Source: Mariprofundaceae bacterium (GTDB taxonomy: Bacteria; Pseudomonadota; Zetaproteobacteria; Mariprofundales; Mariprofundaceae). Taken from it: a stretch of DNA of 11,574 nt. Each line of letters starts with the position of its first letter. The stretch's first letter is position 1. Made by a program: the position numbers and the translations under genes. Location: the NCBI GenBank assembly GCA_030950835.1, contig JAUZQU010000057.1, positions 1-11,574 of the forward strand. Direction: 5' to 3'. The notes beneath the pieces were generated by a model. The model saw only the letters and a program-made list of their open reading frames with translations. It ran no database searches and was not told the DNA's origin. Of the stretch, positions 1 to 6,245 are shown piece after piece.

Positions 1-1
1 A

Positions 2-205
2 TATGAAGCCATTGTTCCAGAGGGAAAACATAGCCAATCAAAAGTCGAAACATTCACAGTTGAGGGGTACAATAGTTTTTTTCGTCACTTCTTAGCAAGA
101 ATGCTCAGGAAATCAAAGTGCTACAGTAAGTGTGAAAAAATGCTTGAATACTCGTTTAAATTACTCATGACTAAATGGAATGGCGAATTAGATATACTTA
201 ATTAA
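2..205 (+). CDS. IS1-family transposase, C-terminal fragment (5' end outside window)
   Basis: An open frame enters from the left edge and ends at TAA 203-205, giving the last 67 residues of a protein. The stretch TFTVEGYNS, followed by RHFLAR, RKSKCYSK and a terminal MTKWN, matches the C-terminal end of IS1-family (InsB-type) DDE transposases; E. coli InsB has RIERHN, RQHLARLGRKS and FSKS at the same places. The Glu in TVEGYN (visible residue 21) aligns with the third acidic residue of the DDE triad. The enzyme would cut and join the ends of its own insertion sequence. The catalytic Asp residues, the possible frameshift between insA and insB, and the left inverted repeat are all outside the window, so I cannot say whether the element is intact. 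The visible part has no stop or frameshift. Confidence 0.85.
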   Translation, partial: YEAIVPEGKHSQSKVETFTVEGYNSFFRHFLARMLRKSKCYSKCEKMLEYSFKLLMTKWNGELDILN

Positions 206-365
206 CAATGGCTTTTTTATTGCTTGCAGCTTTCCCTCAATTTGCGCTAAACCTGCATCGTCATGCCTGTATAAAACATATTCTTTACAATGAAGCATAT
301 ACAAGAGCCAAAAAACATTTTCGTATTCATTGGATACACATGATTTTAATGCGATTGCCCTGTGG
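206..365. other. Gene-free spacer, probably holding the right end of the IS1-family element
   Basis: These 160 bases lie between the transposase stop and the aminotransferase stop. IS1-family elements normally end within some tens of bases after the transposase stop, so the right inverted repeat should be here, but without the left end I cannot identify it. A 62-codon frame starting at ATG 208 resembles no family I know and runs into the aminotransferase gene, so I do not call it. I see no clear hairpin plus T-run that would terminate the aminotransferase transcript. Confidence 0.5.
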
Positions 366-1574
366 TTATACGCTTAATGTGTTGACTGCATTTTGAATGC
401 GTTTTAGTGCATCTTCTAATGTAGCTTGGGCAACAGCGTAGGAAAATCGTATCTGACCTGCTGAACCAAAAGCTGTGCCTGGCACAAGGGCTACGCCTGC
501 TGCTTCAAGCAACCATGTACATACCGCTACATCATCATGGAGTATGCTGCCATCAGGCGTGGTTTTGCCGATCCAACCAGCTACCGATGGAAACACATAA
601 AATGCACCATCAGGTGTAATACAGTTTACACCCTCAATGGCATTTAAGGCATTGACCAACCATGTGCGGCGTGTTTGGTATGTTTGCACCATGTTATCCA
701 GTTCGTCAGTTGGCCCTTGAAGCGCGGCAAGGGCTGCTTTTTGGGCAATAGATGAGGGGTTGGAAGTGCTTTGTCCTTGAATTTTGCTCATGGCTTGAAT
801 CAAGGCGACTGGAGCAGCACAAAAACCAATGCGCCAGCCTGTCATACAATAGGCTTTGGACACACCGTTAAGCGTGACTGTTCTGTCGATTAAATCAGGG
901 TTGACTTGGGCGAAGGTGGCAAACTTTTTGCCATCAAATATGATTTTTTCATACATATCATCCGTTGCCACTACAATATTCGGATGTTGCCGAATCACTT
1001 CGCCCAAAGCCTTTAAATCATCGGCTGAATATGCCATACCTGTGGGGTTGGAGGGTGAATTGAGGAATAACATCTTGGTTTTGGGTGTGATTGCTGCTTC
1101 AAGTTGGCTTGCAGTCAGCTTAAAATCAGCATCTGCAAGGCATGGCACAATCACAGGTTCACCCTCTGCCAACAACACCATATCAGGGTATGAAACCCAA
1201 TAAGGGGCAGGGATAATGACTTCATCACCTGGATTGATGATTGCCATCAATAAATTGTAAATACATTGTTTGCCACCAGTTGAAACAAGAATGTTTTCTG
1301 GCGCATAATTCAAATCGTTATCACGCTTAAACTTCGCCGCAACTTCAGCTCTTAGCTCTGGAATGCCTGGCACAGCAGTGTAGCGGGTAAAACCATTCTC
1401 AATCGCCGCAATACCAGCTTCCCGCGCTGCTTTTGGCGTCTCAAAATCAGGCTCACCTACAGATAACGAGATGATGTTTTTACCTGCTGCCCTTAGCTCG
1501 GCAGCTTTGGCTGTGATGGCAAGGGTGGCAGAAGGTTTTACTTGTTGAATGCGCTTGGATAATTGAATAGTCAT
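366..1574 (-). CDS. aspC: Aspartate aminotransferase, class I-beta (PLP-dependent)
   Basis: A 402-residue cytoplasmic PLP enzyme that moves the amino group between aspartate and 2-oxoglutarate. Some I-beta members also aminate prephenate, which sequence reading alone cannot decide. Fold-type I marks are complete: SLSVGEPDF at 36-44, GGKQ at 100-103 (the Lys used by I-beta enzymes for the acidic side chain), Asn176 in SNPTG, Asp205 and Tyr208 in DDMYEK, PLP-binding Lys240 in GVSKAYCMTGWRIG, and carboxylate-binding Arg376 in GQIRFSYA. The frame stays open to an ATG at 1700, but its extra 42 residues (rich in His, Asn and Cys) match nothing in the family. ATG 1574 gives the usual N-terminus (MTIQLSKRIQQVKPSATLAI) and the usual length, although no clear Shine-Dalgarno precedes it. 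A promoter candidate inside the extension also favours 1574. The gene is divergent from the CBS gene. Confidence 0.93.
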   Translation of the reverse strand: MTIQLSKRIQQVKPSATLAITAKAAELRAAGKNIISLSVGEPDFETPKAAREAGIAAIENGFTRYTAVPGIPELRAEVAAKFKRDNDLNYAPENILVSTGGKQCIYNLLMAIINPGDEVIIPAPYWVSYPDMVLLAEGEPVIVPCLADADFKLTASQLEAAITPKTKMLFLNSPSNPTGMAYSADDLKALGEVIRQHPNIVVATDDMYEKIIFDGKKFATFAQVNPDLIDRTVTLNGVSKAYCMTGWRIGFCAAPVALIQAMSKIQGQSTSNPSSIAQKAALAALQGPTDELDNMVQTYQTRRTWLVNALNAIEGVNCITPDGAFYVFPSVAGWIGKTTPDGSILHDDVAVCTWLLEAAGVALVPGTAFGSAGQIRFSYAVAQATLEDALKRIQNAVNTLSV

Positions 1575-1619
1575 GGGCTGATGGTGGCAGATGTGGTGTG
1601 TTGTGGCAATATTGTTGTG

Positions 1620-1648
1620 GTTATATGAGCATGAATAGGGCTTTGGAA
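1620..1648 (-). promoter_or_regulatory. Candidate sigma-70 promoter of the aspartate aminotransferase
   Basis: Reading the minus strand, TTCCAA (1648-1643) is separated by 17 bases from TATAAC (1625-1620). The -10 matches consensus at five of six positions and the -35 at three. Transcription would begin near 1613, leaving a leader of about 39 nt before ATG 1574. This is inferred from spacing and consensus only. Confidence 0.4.
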
Positions 1649-1702
1649 GTTGGCATTCAAGCAAGAATAAAAAGCAAATTAAAAGCAAAGGCAGATGCAT
1701 CT

Positions 1703-1730
1703 TTTTTTCGTTGTTGCAATCAACTATACT
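1703..1730 (+). promoter_or_regulatory. Candidate promoter of the CBS-domain gene
   Basis: TATACT at 1725-1730 is a good -10 hexamer. The only -35 at a workable distance is part of a T-run (1703-1708, 16-base spacer), which is poor. Transcription would start near 1737, about 40 nt before the ATG. The assignment is weak. Confidence 0.3.
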
Positions 1731-1778
1731 ATGTTAAAGGAAGCTCTGGAATCTGATTGCTCATCATAGGAGAGTGCC

Positions 1779-2231
1779 ATGTTTACAGCCCAAGATATTA
1801 TGAATCCCAACCCTGAACATTGTTTGCTTGATGCACCCATTGATAGCATTATCCAACGATTTGCAGCTAAAGATATGGATAGCATATTGGTTATTGACCA
1901 TGATCAACGTTTATGTGGCATCATCACGGAGTCTGATTTGGTGGATCAACAAGCTTGTTTACATGTACCCACTGCGATGATGATTTTTGATATGGTGTTG
2001 CCCTTAGGTGAAGAAAAGTTTGAGCGTGAAATCGAGCGTTTGCAGGCATTAACTGCTGAAGAACTGATGGTGAGCGAGCTGAGAAGCGTTGCTCCAAGCA
2101 CCACCTTAGATGATATTGCCAGCCTGATGAGCGAGGCGCATGTGCATCACTTGCCTGTGATTCAAGATGGCAGTGTAGAAGGAATCATCACCAAACATGA
2201 TGTGATTCGGGCTTTGGCAAAACGTCTTTAG
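1779..2231 (+). CDS. Two-CBS-domain protein
   Basis: A 150-residue soluble protein made of a Bateman pair of CBS domains. CBS1 covers about residues 1-58 (AQDIMNPNP, then SILVIDHDQRLCGIITESDLV) and CBS2 about 93-150 (AEELMVSE, HHLPVIQDGSVEGIITKHDVIRAL). Between them is a helical linker (LHVPTAMMIFDMVLPL followed by a Glu/Arg-rich helix) as in stand-alone bacterial CBS proteins that carry an LHIPT-type linker. CBS pairs bind adenine nucleotides and act as energy or ligand sensors; the partner here is unknown, and no enzyme domain is attached. A good ribosome binding site (AGGAG, about 1769-1773) precedes ATG 1779. The gene converges on ntrC with a 17-base gap and no visible terminator between them. 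Confidence 0.88.
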   Translation: MFTAQDIMNPNPEHCLLDAPIDSIIQRFAAKDMDSILVIDHDQRLCGIITESDLVDQQACLHVPTAMMIFDMVLPLGEEKFEREIERLQALTAEELMVSELRSVAPSTTLDDIASLMSEAHVHHLPVIQDGSVEGIITKHDVIRALAKRL

Positions 2232-2248
2232 AACTCATCAGATAGATA

Positions 2249-3655
2249 TTACTTTTTATACAGACTAGCCTCAATTTCATATTGCTTGAGCATTTTTCGC
2301 ACCGTATTGCGGTTTAAACCTAACATTTCGGCTGTTTTAAGCTGATTGCCCTCTGCTTTTTCCAAAACCAAATGCAGCAATGCTGGTTCGACTTGCTCTA
2401 ATACATGCTGATGCAAACCATGTATATCGGCATAACCCAACTGGTGAAAATAGCGGGTGATACAACGTTTGACTGCCTCGCCAAGCATTTCAGGTTTATC
2501 TTCTTGTGACTCATGGCTGCCCAAAGCCAATGCCACATCTTGCATGGTAATACTCGCACCAGGTGTTAACACTGCCAATCTGCGCATTACATTTTTAAGC
2601 TCACGCACATTGCCCCGCCACTCAAAACGTTGCAACAAACCCAGCGCATCATCCAATAAAATGGGTGCAGCAATAGACAACTCATCGGCTGCATCTTGCA
2701 ATAAAGCATCGGCAAGCGCAGGAATATCATCACGCCGATCGCGCAAAGGTGGGATTTGTACGGGGATGACATTTAAGCGGTAGTATAAATCTTCGCGAAA
2801 CTTTCCATCTTTGATTTTTTGCGGCAGAAATTGATGGGTTGCCGCCAGTAAACGTACATTCACTTGCTTGCTCATCGTGCTGCCTACGCGTTGCACTTGA
2901 CCAGTCTCTAAAACACGCAACATCTTGGCTTGTAATGCCAAAGGCATGTCACCAATTTCATCTAAAAATAAGGTTCCCCCATCGGCTTGTTCAAAGTGAC
3001 CTTCTCTGCTTTTGTCGGCACCTGTAAACGCACCTTTTTCATGTCCGAAAAGTTCTGCTTCCAACAAGTCAGCAGGGATTGCCGCAGTATTGATGGCAAC
3101 GAAGGGTTTGTTTTTGCGCGGACTTTGGCTATGCAATTCTTGTGCGACCAATTCTTTTCCTGTACCTGACTCACCTGTGATGAGTACAGTCATATCCGAA
3201 GCTGCAACCTTAGCAATCATACGGAAAAGCTGTTGCATAGCTTGGCTTTTGCCTAAAATTAAGCCTTTGGCTTGTTGTTTTTTCACAGCCCTTGGTGTTT
3301 GTTTAACTTTGGGTTTAACGCGCTCTGCAAGTTTGCGCACTTCATCCAAATCAAAGGGTTTAGGCAAATATTCCATCGCTCCTGCGCGATATGCCTCCAC
3401 AGCATGATCAAAGGTGGTTTCTGCGGTCAACATCACCACAGGCGCTTCAAACAAACCCGACTCCAAAGCTTGCATACCATTACCATCAGGTAAAAATACA
3501 TCGAGGAATATAATCGCAAAGCTTGCCAGCCCAACGGCATCTTTTGCAGTGGCTAAATCTGCGGCTTCAATGACTTCAAAACCTTGTTCACTCAACACCT
3601 TGCTCAATACCCAACGGATGCCTGAATCATCATCTACAATCAATGCTTTTAACAT
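2249..3655 (-). CDS. ntrC: NtrC-family sigma-54-dependent response regulator
   Basis: A 468-residue activator of sigma-54 promoters. The receiver domain (1-115) has acidic residues D8-D10, phosphoacceptor Asp52 in FLDVFLPDGNG, Thr77 and Lys99 (LPKP). The AAA+ domain (about 132-365) has Walker A GESGTGKE (161-168), the sigma-54 contact loop GAFTGA (208-213), Walker B FLDEIGD (Asp232-Glu233), the REDLYYRLNV arginine region (287-296) and sensor II GNVRELKN. A Fis-type helix-turn-helix closes the protein (about 435-460, AEMLGLNRNTVRKMLKQ), close to NtrC of the alphaproteobacterial type. The start overlaps the ntrB stop (ATGTTAA), and AAGGA in the end of ntrB serves as ribosome binding site. With ntrB adjacent, it is most likely the nitrogen regulator NtrC; NtrX or another NtrC paralogue is less likely. 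All catalytic motifs are intact. Confidence 0.93.
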   Translation of the reverse strand: MLKALIVDDDSGIRWVLSKVLSEQGFEVIEAADLATAKDAVGLASFAIIFLDVFLPDGNGMQALESGLFEAPVVMLTAETTFDHAVEAYRAGAMEYLPKPFDLDEVRKLAERVKPKVKQTPRAVKKQQAKGLILGKSQAMQQLFRMIAKVAASDMTVLITGESGTGKELVAQELHSQSPRKNKPFVAINTAAIPADLLEAELFGHEKGAFTGADKSREGHFEQADGGTLFLDEIGDMPLALQAKMLRVLETGQVQRVGSTMSKQVNVRLLAATHQFLPQKIKDGKFREDLYYRLNVIPVQIPPLRDRRDDIPALADALLQDAADELSIAAPILLDDALGLLQRFEWRGNVRELKNVMRRLAVLTPGASITMQDVALALGSHESQEDKPEMLGEAVKRCITRYFHQLGYADIHGLHQHVLEQVEPALLHLVLEKAEGNQLKTAEMLGLNRNTVRKMLKQYEIEASLYKK

Positions 3656-4689
3656 GTTTTTTGTCCTTGTTGGCGGGTTGCATTGTGGTTTAACGGCAAA
3701 TAAATGGTGAATACACTACGTTCGCGTTCACTATGGAACTGTACTTTTCCACCATGTTCATACACCACCTGTTGCACAATGCTCAAACCCAGCCCATTAC
3801 CACGACTTTTTGCCGTGACATAAGGCTCAAACAAATGTTTCTGGATGTTTTCAGGAATACTTTGCCCATTACTGATGATTTTGATGGCCAATACCGCGCC
3901 AGTATGCCCTGTTAATACAATACCATGGGTAATGCGTGTTTCCCAAATAATGATATCCGAATGGGCTTCAACGGCATTTGTCCATAAGTTTTCAATGGCT
4001 TGTCGGAAACGTTTTTCATGCAATGAAATTTCGGGAATACTTGGATCATAAACACGTTGCACCCGCACGGCTGAACCTTTGCAGACATCATCCAATAAAA
4101 CATGAATGTTTACAGGCTGCATCGCTATATTTGCCCGTGGACCTACTTGTAAAAAACCATCCACCCGCTCACGAATACGATCAATTTCTAGCAACATCTG
4201 GGTCACCATGACTTTTTCATCAGCGTTAACTTGTTCGTTTAACAACTGTGTTGCACCACGCAAAGCTGCCAATGGATTTTTGATTTCATGGGCGCGTTCT
4301 AGGGCGATGCGTGAGATAGTTTCTGCCATTTCATGCCGTCTACTTTGGGATTCAGCTTCCAAACGATTACCTTCTGCAATCAATACAATCGAAATGAAAC
4401 CATCATTTTGTCTGGAAAAATAAAGGGAATAAGGTTTGTGTCCAAGGGTAGTATAAAACAAATCCGCAGAGACAGTTTCACCCAGTAGGGTGCGCTGTAG
4501 CAGCTTTTTTATATCTGCCATGGGAGAGATGAAGTTCGTCAGTGGTTTGCCCAACAAACGTTGTTCTGAGGTGTTAAAATGCTCTTGTGCCAAAATATTT
4601 ACCGCGCATATCAACATATCTTCATCCACCAACACTGTAGCTACTGGTAAATGTGAAAAATGGACGGCTTGGGCAGCCTTATGCGGCAT
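3649..4689 (-). CDS. ntrB: NtrB-type sensor histidine kinase
   Basis: A 346-residue soluble kinase/phosphatase, the expected partner of the adjacent NtrC. No membrane segment is visible. An N-terminal PAS-like sensor (about 10-105, starting FSHLPVATVLVDEDMLI) is followed by a dimerisation and phosphoacceptor helix with His134 in AHEIKNPLAALRGA, then the ATPase domain: N box ENLWTNAVEA with Asn238, F box LFEPYVTAK (287-295) and G2 box GNGLGLSIV (297-305). The G1 box is abnormal: where kinases have D-x-G-x-G-I-P this protein has SNGQSIP (273-279), lacking both the Asp and the second Gly. Activity may therefore be biased or ATP binding weakened. The start overlaps the dusB end by 11 bases and the stop overlaps ntrC by 7, so translation is probably coupled. 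No strong ribosome binding site precedes the ATG. Confidence 0.92.
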   Translation of the reverse strand: MPHKAAQAVHFSHLPVATVLVDEDMLICAVNILAQEHFNTSEQRLLGKPLTNFISPMADIKKLLQRTLLGETVSADLFYTTLGHKPYSLYFSRQNDGFISIVLIAEGNRLEAESQSRRHEMAETISRIALERAHEIKNPLAALRGATQLLNEQVNADEKVMVTQMLLEIDRIRERVDGFLQVGPRANIAMQPVNIHVLLDDVCKGSAVRVQRVYDPSIPEISLHEKRFRQAIENLWTNAVEAHSDIIIWETRITHGIVLTGHTGAVLAIKIISNGQSIPENIQKHLFEPYVTAKSRGNGLGLSIVQQVVYEHGGKVQFHSERERSVFTIYLPLNHNATRQQGQKTC

Positions 4690-5725
4690 GTTCTAATACT
4701 TGCTCTGAAGAGAAATACGCTTGTGCTACATCCAATTGTTGTTGCCAATCATCAAGGCGCTGAAAAGTGCCGCGAAAATCTGCAGAACCATTTAAACCCT
4801 TAGTATACCACGCCACATGTTTACGCGCCAACTTCGATGCCCTGCGCACCCCATGAAAACTGGCCAAATGTGTCATATGCTCTTCCACTACAGCCCAAAT
4901 TTCAGCGGGAGTAGGGGCTTTGGGTTGTGCCAAGCCCATGATAGCTGCATGTACTTTAGCCAAGACCCAAGGGTTGCCCTGCACCGCTCTGCCCACCATC
5001 ACACCATCACAATCTGAAGCTTTTATCATCTGAATAGCACTTTCACCATCGATAACATCACCATTGCCAATCACGGGAATCGACACCACTGATTTTGCAC
5101 GCCCAATATCATCCCAGTTGGCATGTCCATTGAACATTTGTGCCCGTGTGCGCCCGTGTACGGTCAACATCTGAATACCATGATTTTCAGCAATTTTGGC
5201 GATATTTTCTACATTTTTACTTTTATCATCCCAACCCGTGCGGATTTTTAAAGTCACAGGAATATCCACTGCTTTGACCACGGCATCAATCACTTGAGCG
5301 ACTAAAGTTTCATTACGCAACATCGCTGAACCAGCCACTTGTTTGCACACTTTTTTGACAGGGCAACCCATATTGATGTCCACAAAATCGGCACCTCTAT
5401 CCACAGCCCAAAGCGCAGCATCGACCACAAATTTACAGTCTGAACCTGCAATTTGAATCGATACAGGGCTTTCCCCATCATCGAGTTCAGCCATGCGTTG
5501 GGTGCGCTCTCTGCCTTGCTCCACAGCCCGCGAAGCAATCATTTCGGTGACCGTCAAACCAATGCCAAAACGACGGCAAATACGCCGAAAGGGTAGGTCG
5601 GTGATGCCTGCCATGGGTGCAAGCACTACAGGCGGATTGATGTGATGTGACCCCAGTTGGAAACCTGATAATAAGGGTTTGACTGCGGTTGTAGGGTTTA
5701 TAAGTTGTTGATTCATCATACTCAC
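4679..5725 (-). CDS. dusB: tRNA-dihydrouridine synthase B
   Basis: A 348-residue FMN enzyme that reduces uridine to dihydrouridine in the tRNA D-loop using NADPH. Family marks are VVLAPMAGITDLPFRR (33-48), catalytic Cys121 in DINMGCPVKKV, TLKIRTGW with Lys160, TVHGRT with His190, PVIGNGDV (217-224) and GRAVQGNPW (245-253). The C-terminal helical tRNA-binding region is complete. The outermost start is GTG 5725; ATG 5719 and ATG 5716 follow within three codons, and no Shine-Dalgarno clearly decides between them. About 15 residues precede the point where most DusB proteins begin. It is the first gene of a dusB-ntrB-ntrC operon, as in the nifR3-ntrBC layout. A weak promoter (TTGGTG, 18 bases, TTTAAT; minus strand 5781-5752) lies upstream. 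The gene is divergent from clpS. Confidence 0.93.
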   Translation of the reverse strand: MSMMNQQLINPTTAVKPLLSGFQLGSHHINPPVVLAPMAGITDLPFRRICRRFGIGLTVTEMIASRAVEQGRERTQRMAELDDGESPVSIQIAGSDCKFVVDAALWAVDRGADFVDINMGCPVKKVCKQVAGSAMLRNETLVAQVIDAVVKAVDIPVTLKIRTGWDDKSKNVENIAKIAENHGIQMLTVHGRTRAQMFNGHANWDDIGRAKSVVSIPVIGNGDVIDGESAIQMIKASDCDGVMVGRAVQGNPWVLAKVHAAIMGLAQPKAPTPAEIWAVVEEHMTHLASFHGVRRASKLARKHVAWYTKGLNGSADFRGTFQRLDDWQQQLDVAQAYFSSEQVLEHAA

Positions 5726-5815
5726 GTTTGGTTTTGCCTAAATTTTGAGCAATTAAAGCACAGCCCATGACAAAACACCAAAAATAAAGCCAAACGACCA
5801 TTCCAGCATCCAAAC

Positions 5816-5844
5816 TTGGCAGCAGGCTTGCAGCTTTGTATTAT
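5816..5844 (+). promoter_or_regulatory. Strong sigma-70 promoter of clpS
   Basis: TTGGCA (5816-5821) and TATTAT (5839-5844) are separated by exactly 17 bases, five of six consensus matches in each hexamer. The expected transcription start, six to seven bases after the -10, falls at about 5850-5851, on the A of the clpS ATG. The transcript would then be leaderless or nearly so. Confidence 0.6.
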
Positions 5845-5850
5845 AGCGAC

Positions 5851-6177
5851 ATGCCTCAGATTTATACAGCCGACCAAGAAGAATTGTTACAAGAAATCAA
5901 TCGCCATGTAGAGGCGAAACCGCCTGCAATGTATGTGGTTTTGTTGCTTAATGATGATTATACACCCATAGATTTTGTCGAAGATGTTTTGCAGCGATTC
6001 TTCAAAAAAGATGCTGATGAAGCTTCAAAAATCACCATGCAGGTTCACCAGCAAGGGCAAGGTTTGTGCGGTATGTTTCCCAAAGATATTGCGGAGAGTA
6101 AGGCTTTGCAGGTGGAAAGTTTTAGCCGTCAACACAATCACCCTTTGCAATGTTTAGCAGAGCGCAGTGAGTCTTAG
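5851..6177 (+). CDS. clpS: ATP-dependent Clp protease adaptor ClpS
   Basis: A 108-residue adaptor that binds N-degron substrates (N-terminal Leu, Phe, Tyr, Trp) and hands them to ClpA/ClpP. The core is clear: PPAMYVVLLLNDDYTP, VLQRFF, VHQQGQGLCG and NHPLQC. Counting from ATG 5851, the ligand residues fall at Asn34, Asp35, Val43 and His66, the same numbers as in E. coli ClpS; the gatekeeper position 40 is Ile instead of Met. The frame extends to a TTG at 5836, but that codon lies within the promoter spacer, so ATG 5851 is preferred. No Shine-Dalgarno precedes either start. clpA, the usual neighbour, is absent; argS follows after 68 bases. A 5-bp hairpin in that gap (6186-6199) has no T-run after it, so readthrough into argS is likely. 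Confidence 0.93.
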   Translation: MPQIYTADQEELLQEINRHVEAKPPAMYVVLLLNDDYTPIDFVEDVLQRFFKKDADEASKITMQVHQQGQGLCGMFPKDIAESKALQVESFSRQHNHPLQCLAERSES

Positions 6178-6245
6178 TTTTTTAAAGATGAAACCATCTG
6201 CCTCAACCTTATTTCTAACATCCCTATTTCGGAGTTTTTATCCAT

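Noticed and set aside
208..396. 62-codon plus-strand frame after the transposase
   Set aside because: No recognisable family, no ribosome binding site, lies where the insertion-sequence end should be, and overlaps the end of the aminotransferase gene.
3012..3407. 131-codon plus-strand frame antisense to ntrC
   Set aside because: It is a mirror of the strongly conserved AAA+ coding region, has no family resemblance and no ribosome binding site. Other antisense frames in ntrB, dusB and argS were rejected for the same reason.
5836..5850. TTG 5836 as the clpS start
   Set aside because: The codon lies in the spacer of the likely promoter, upstream of the expected transcription start; ATG 5851 gives the same residue numbering as E. 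coli ClpS.
6186..6199. Hairpin AGATG-aaac-CATCT between clpS and argS as a terminator
   Set aside because: Only a 5-bp stem, and no T-run follows it on either strand.
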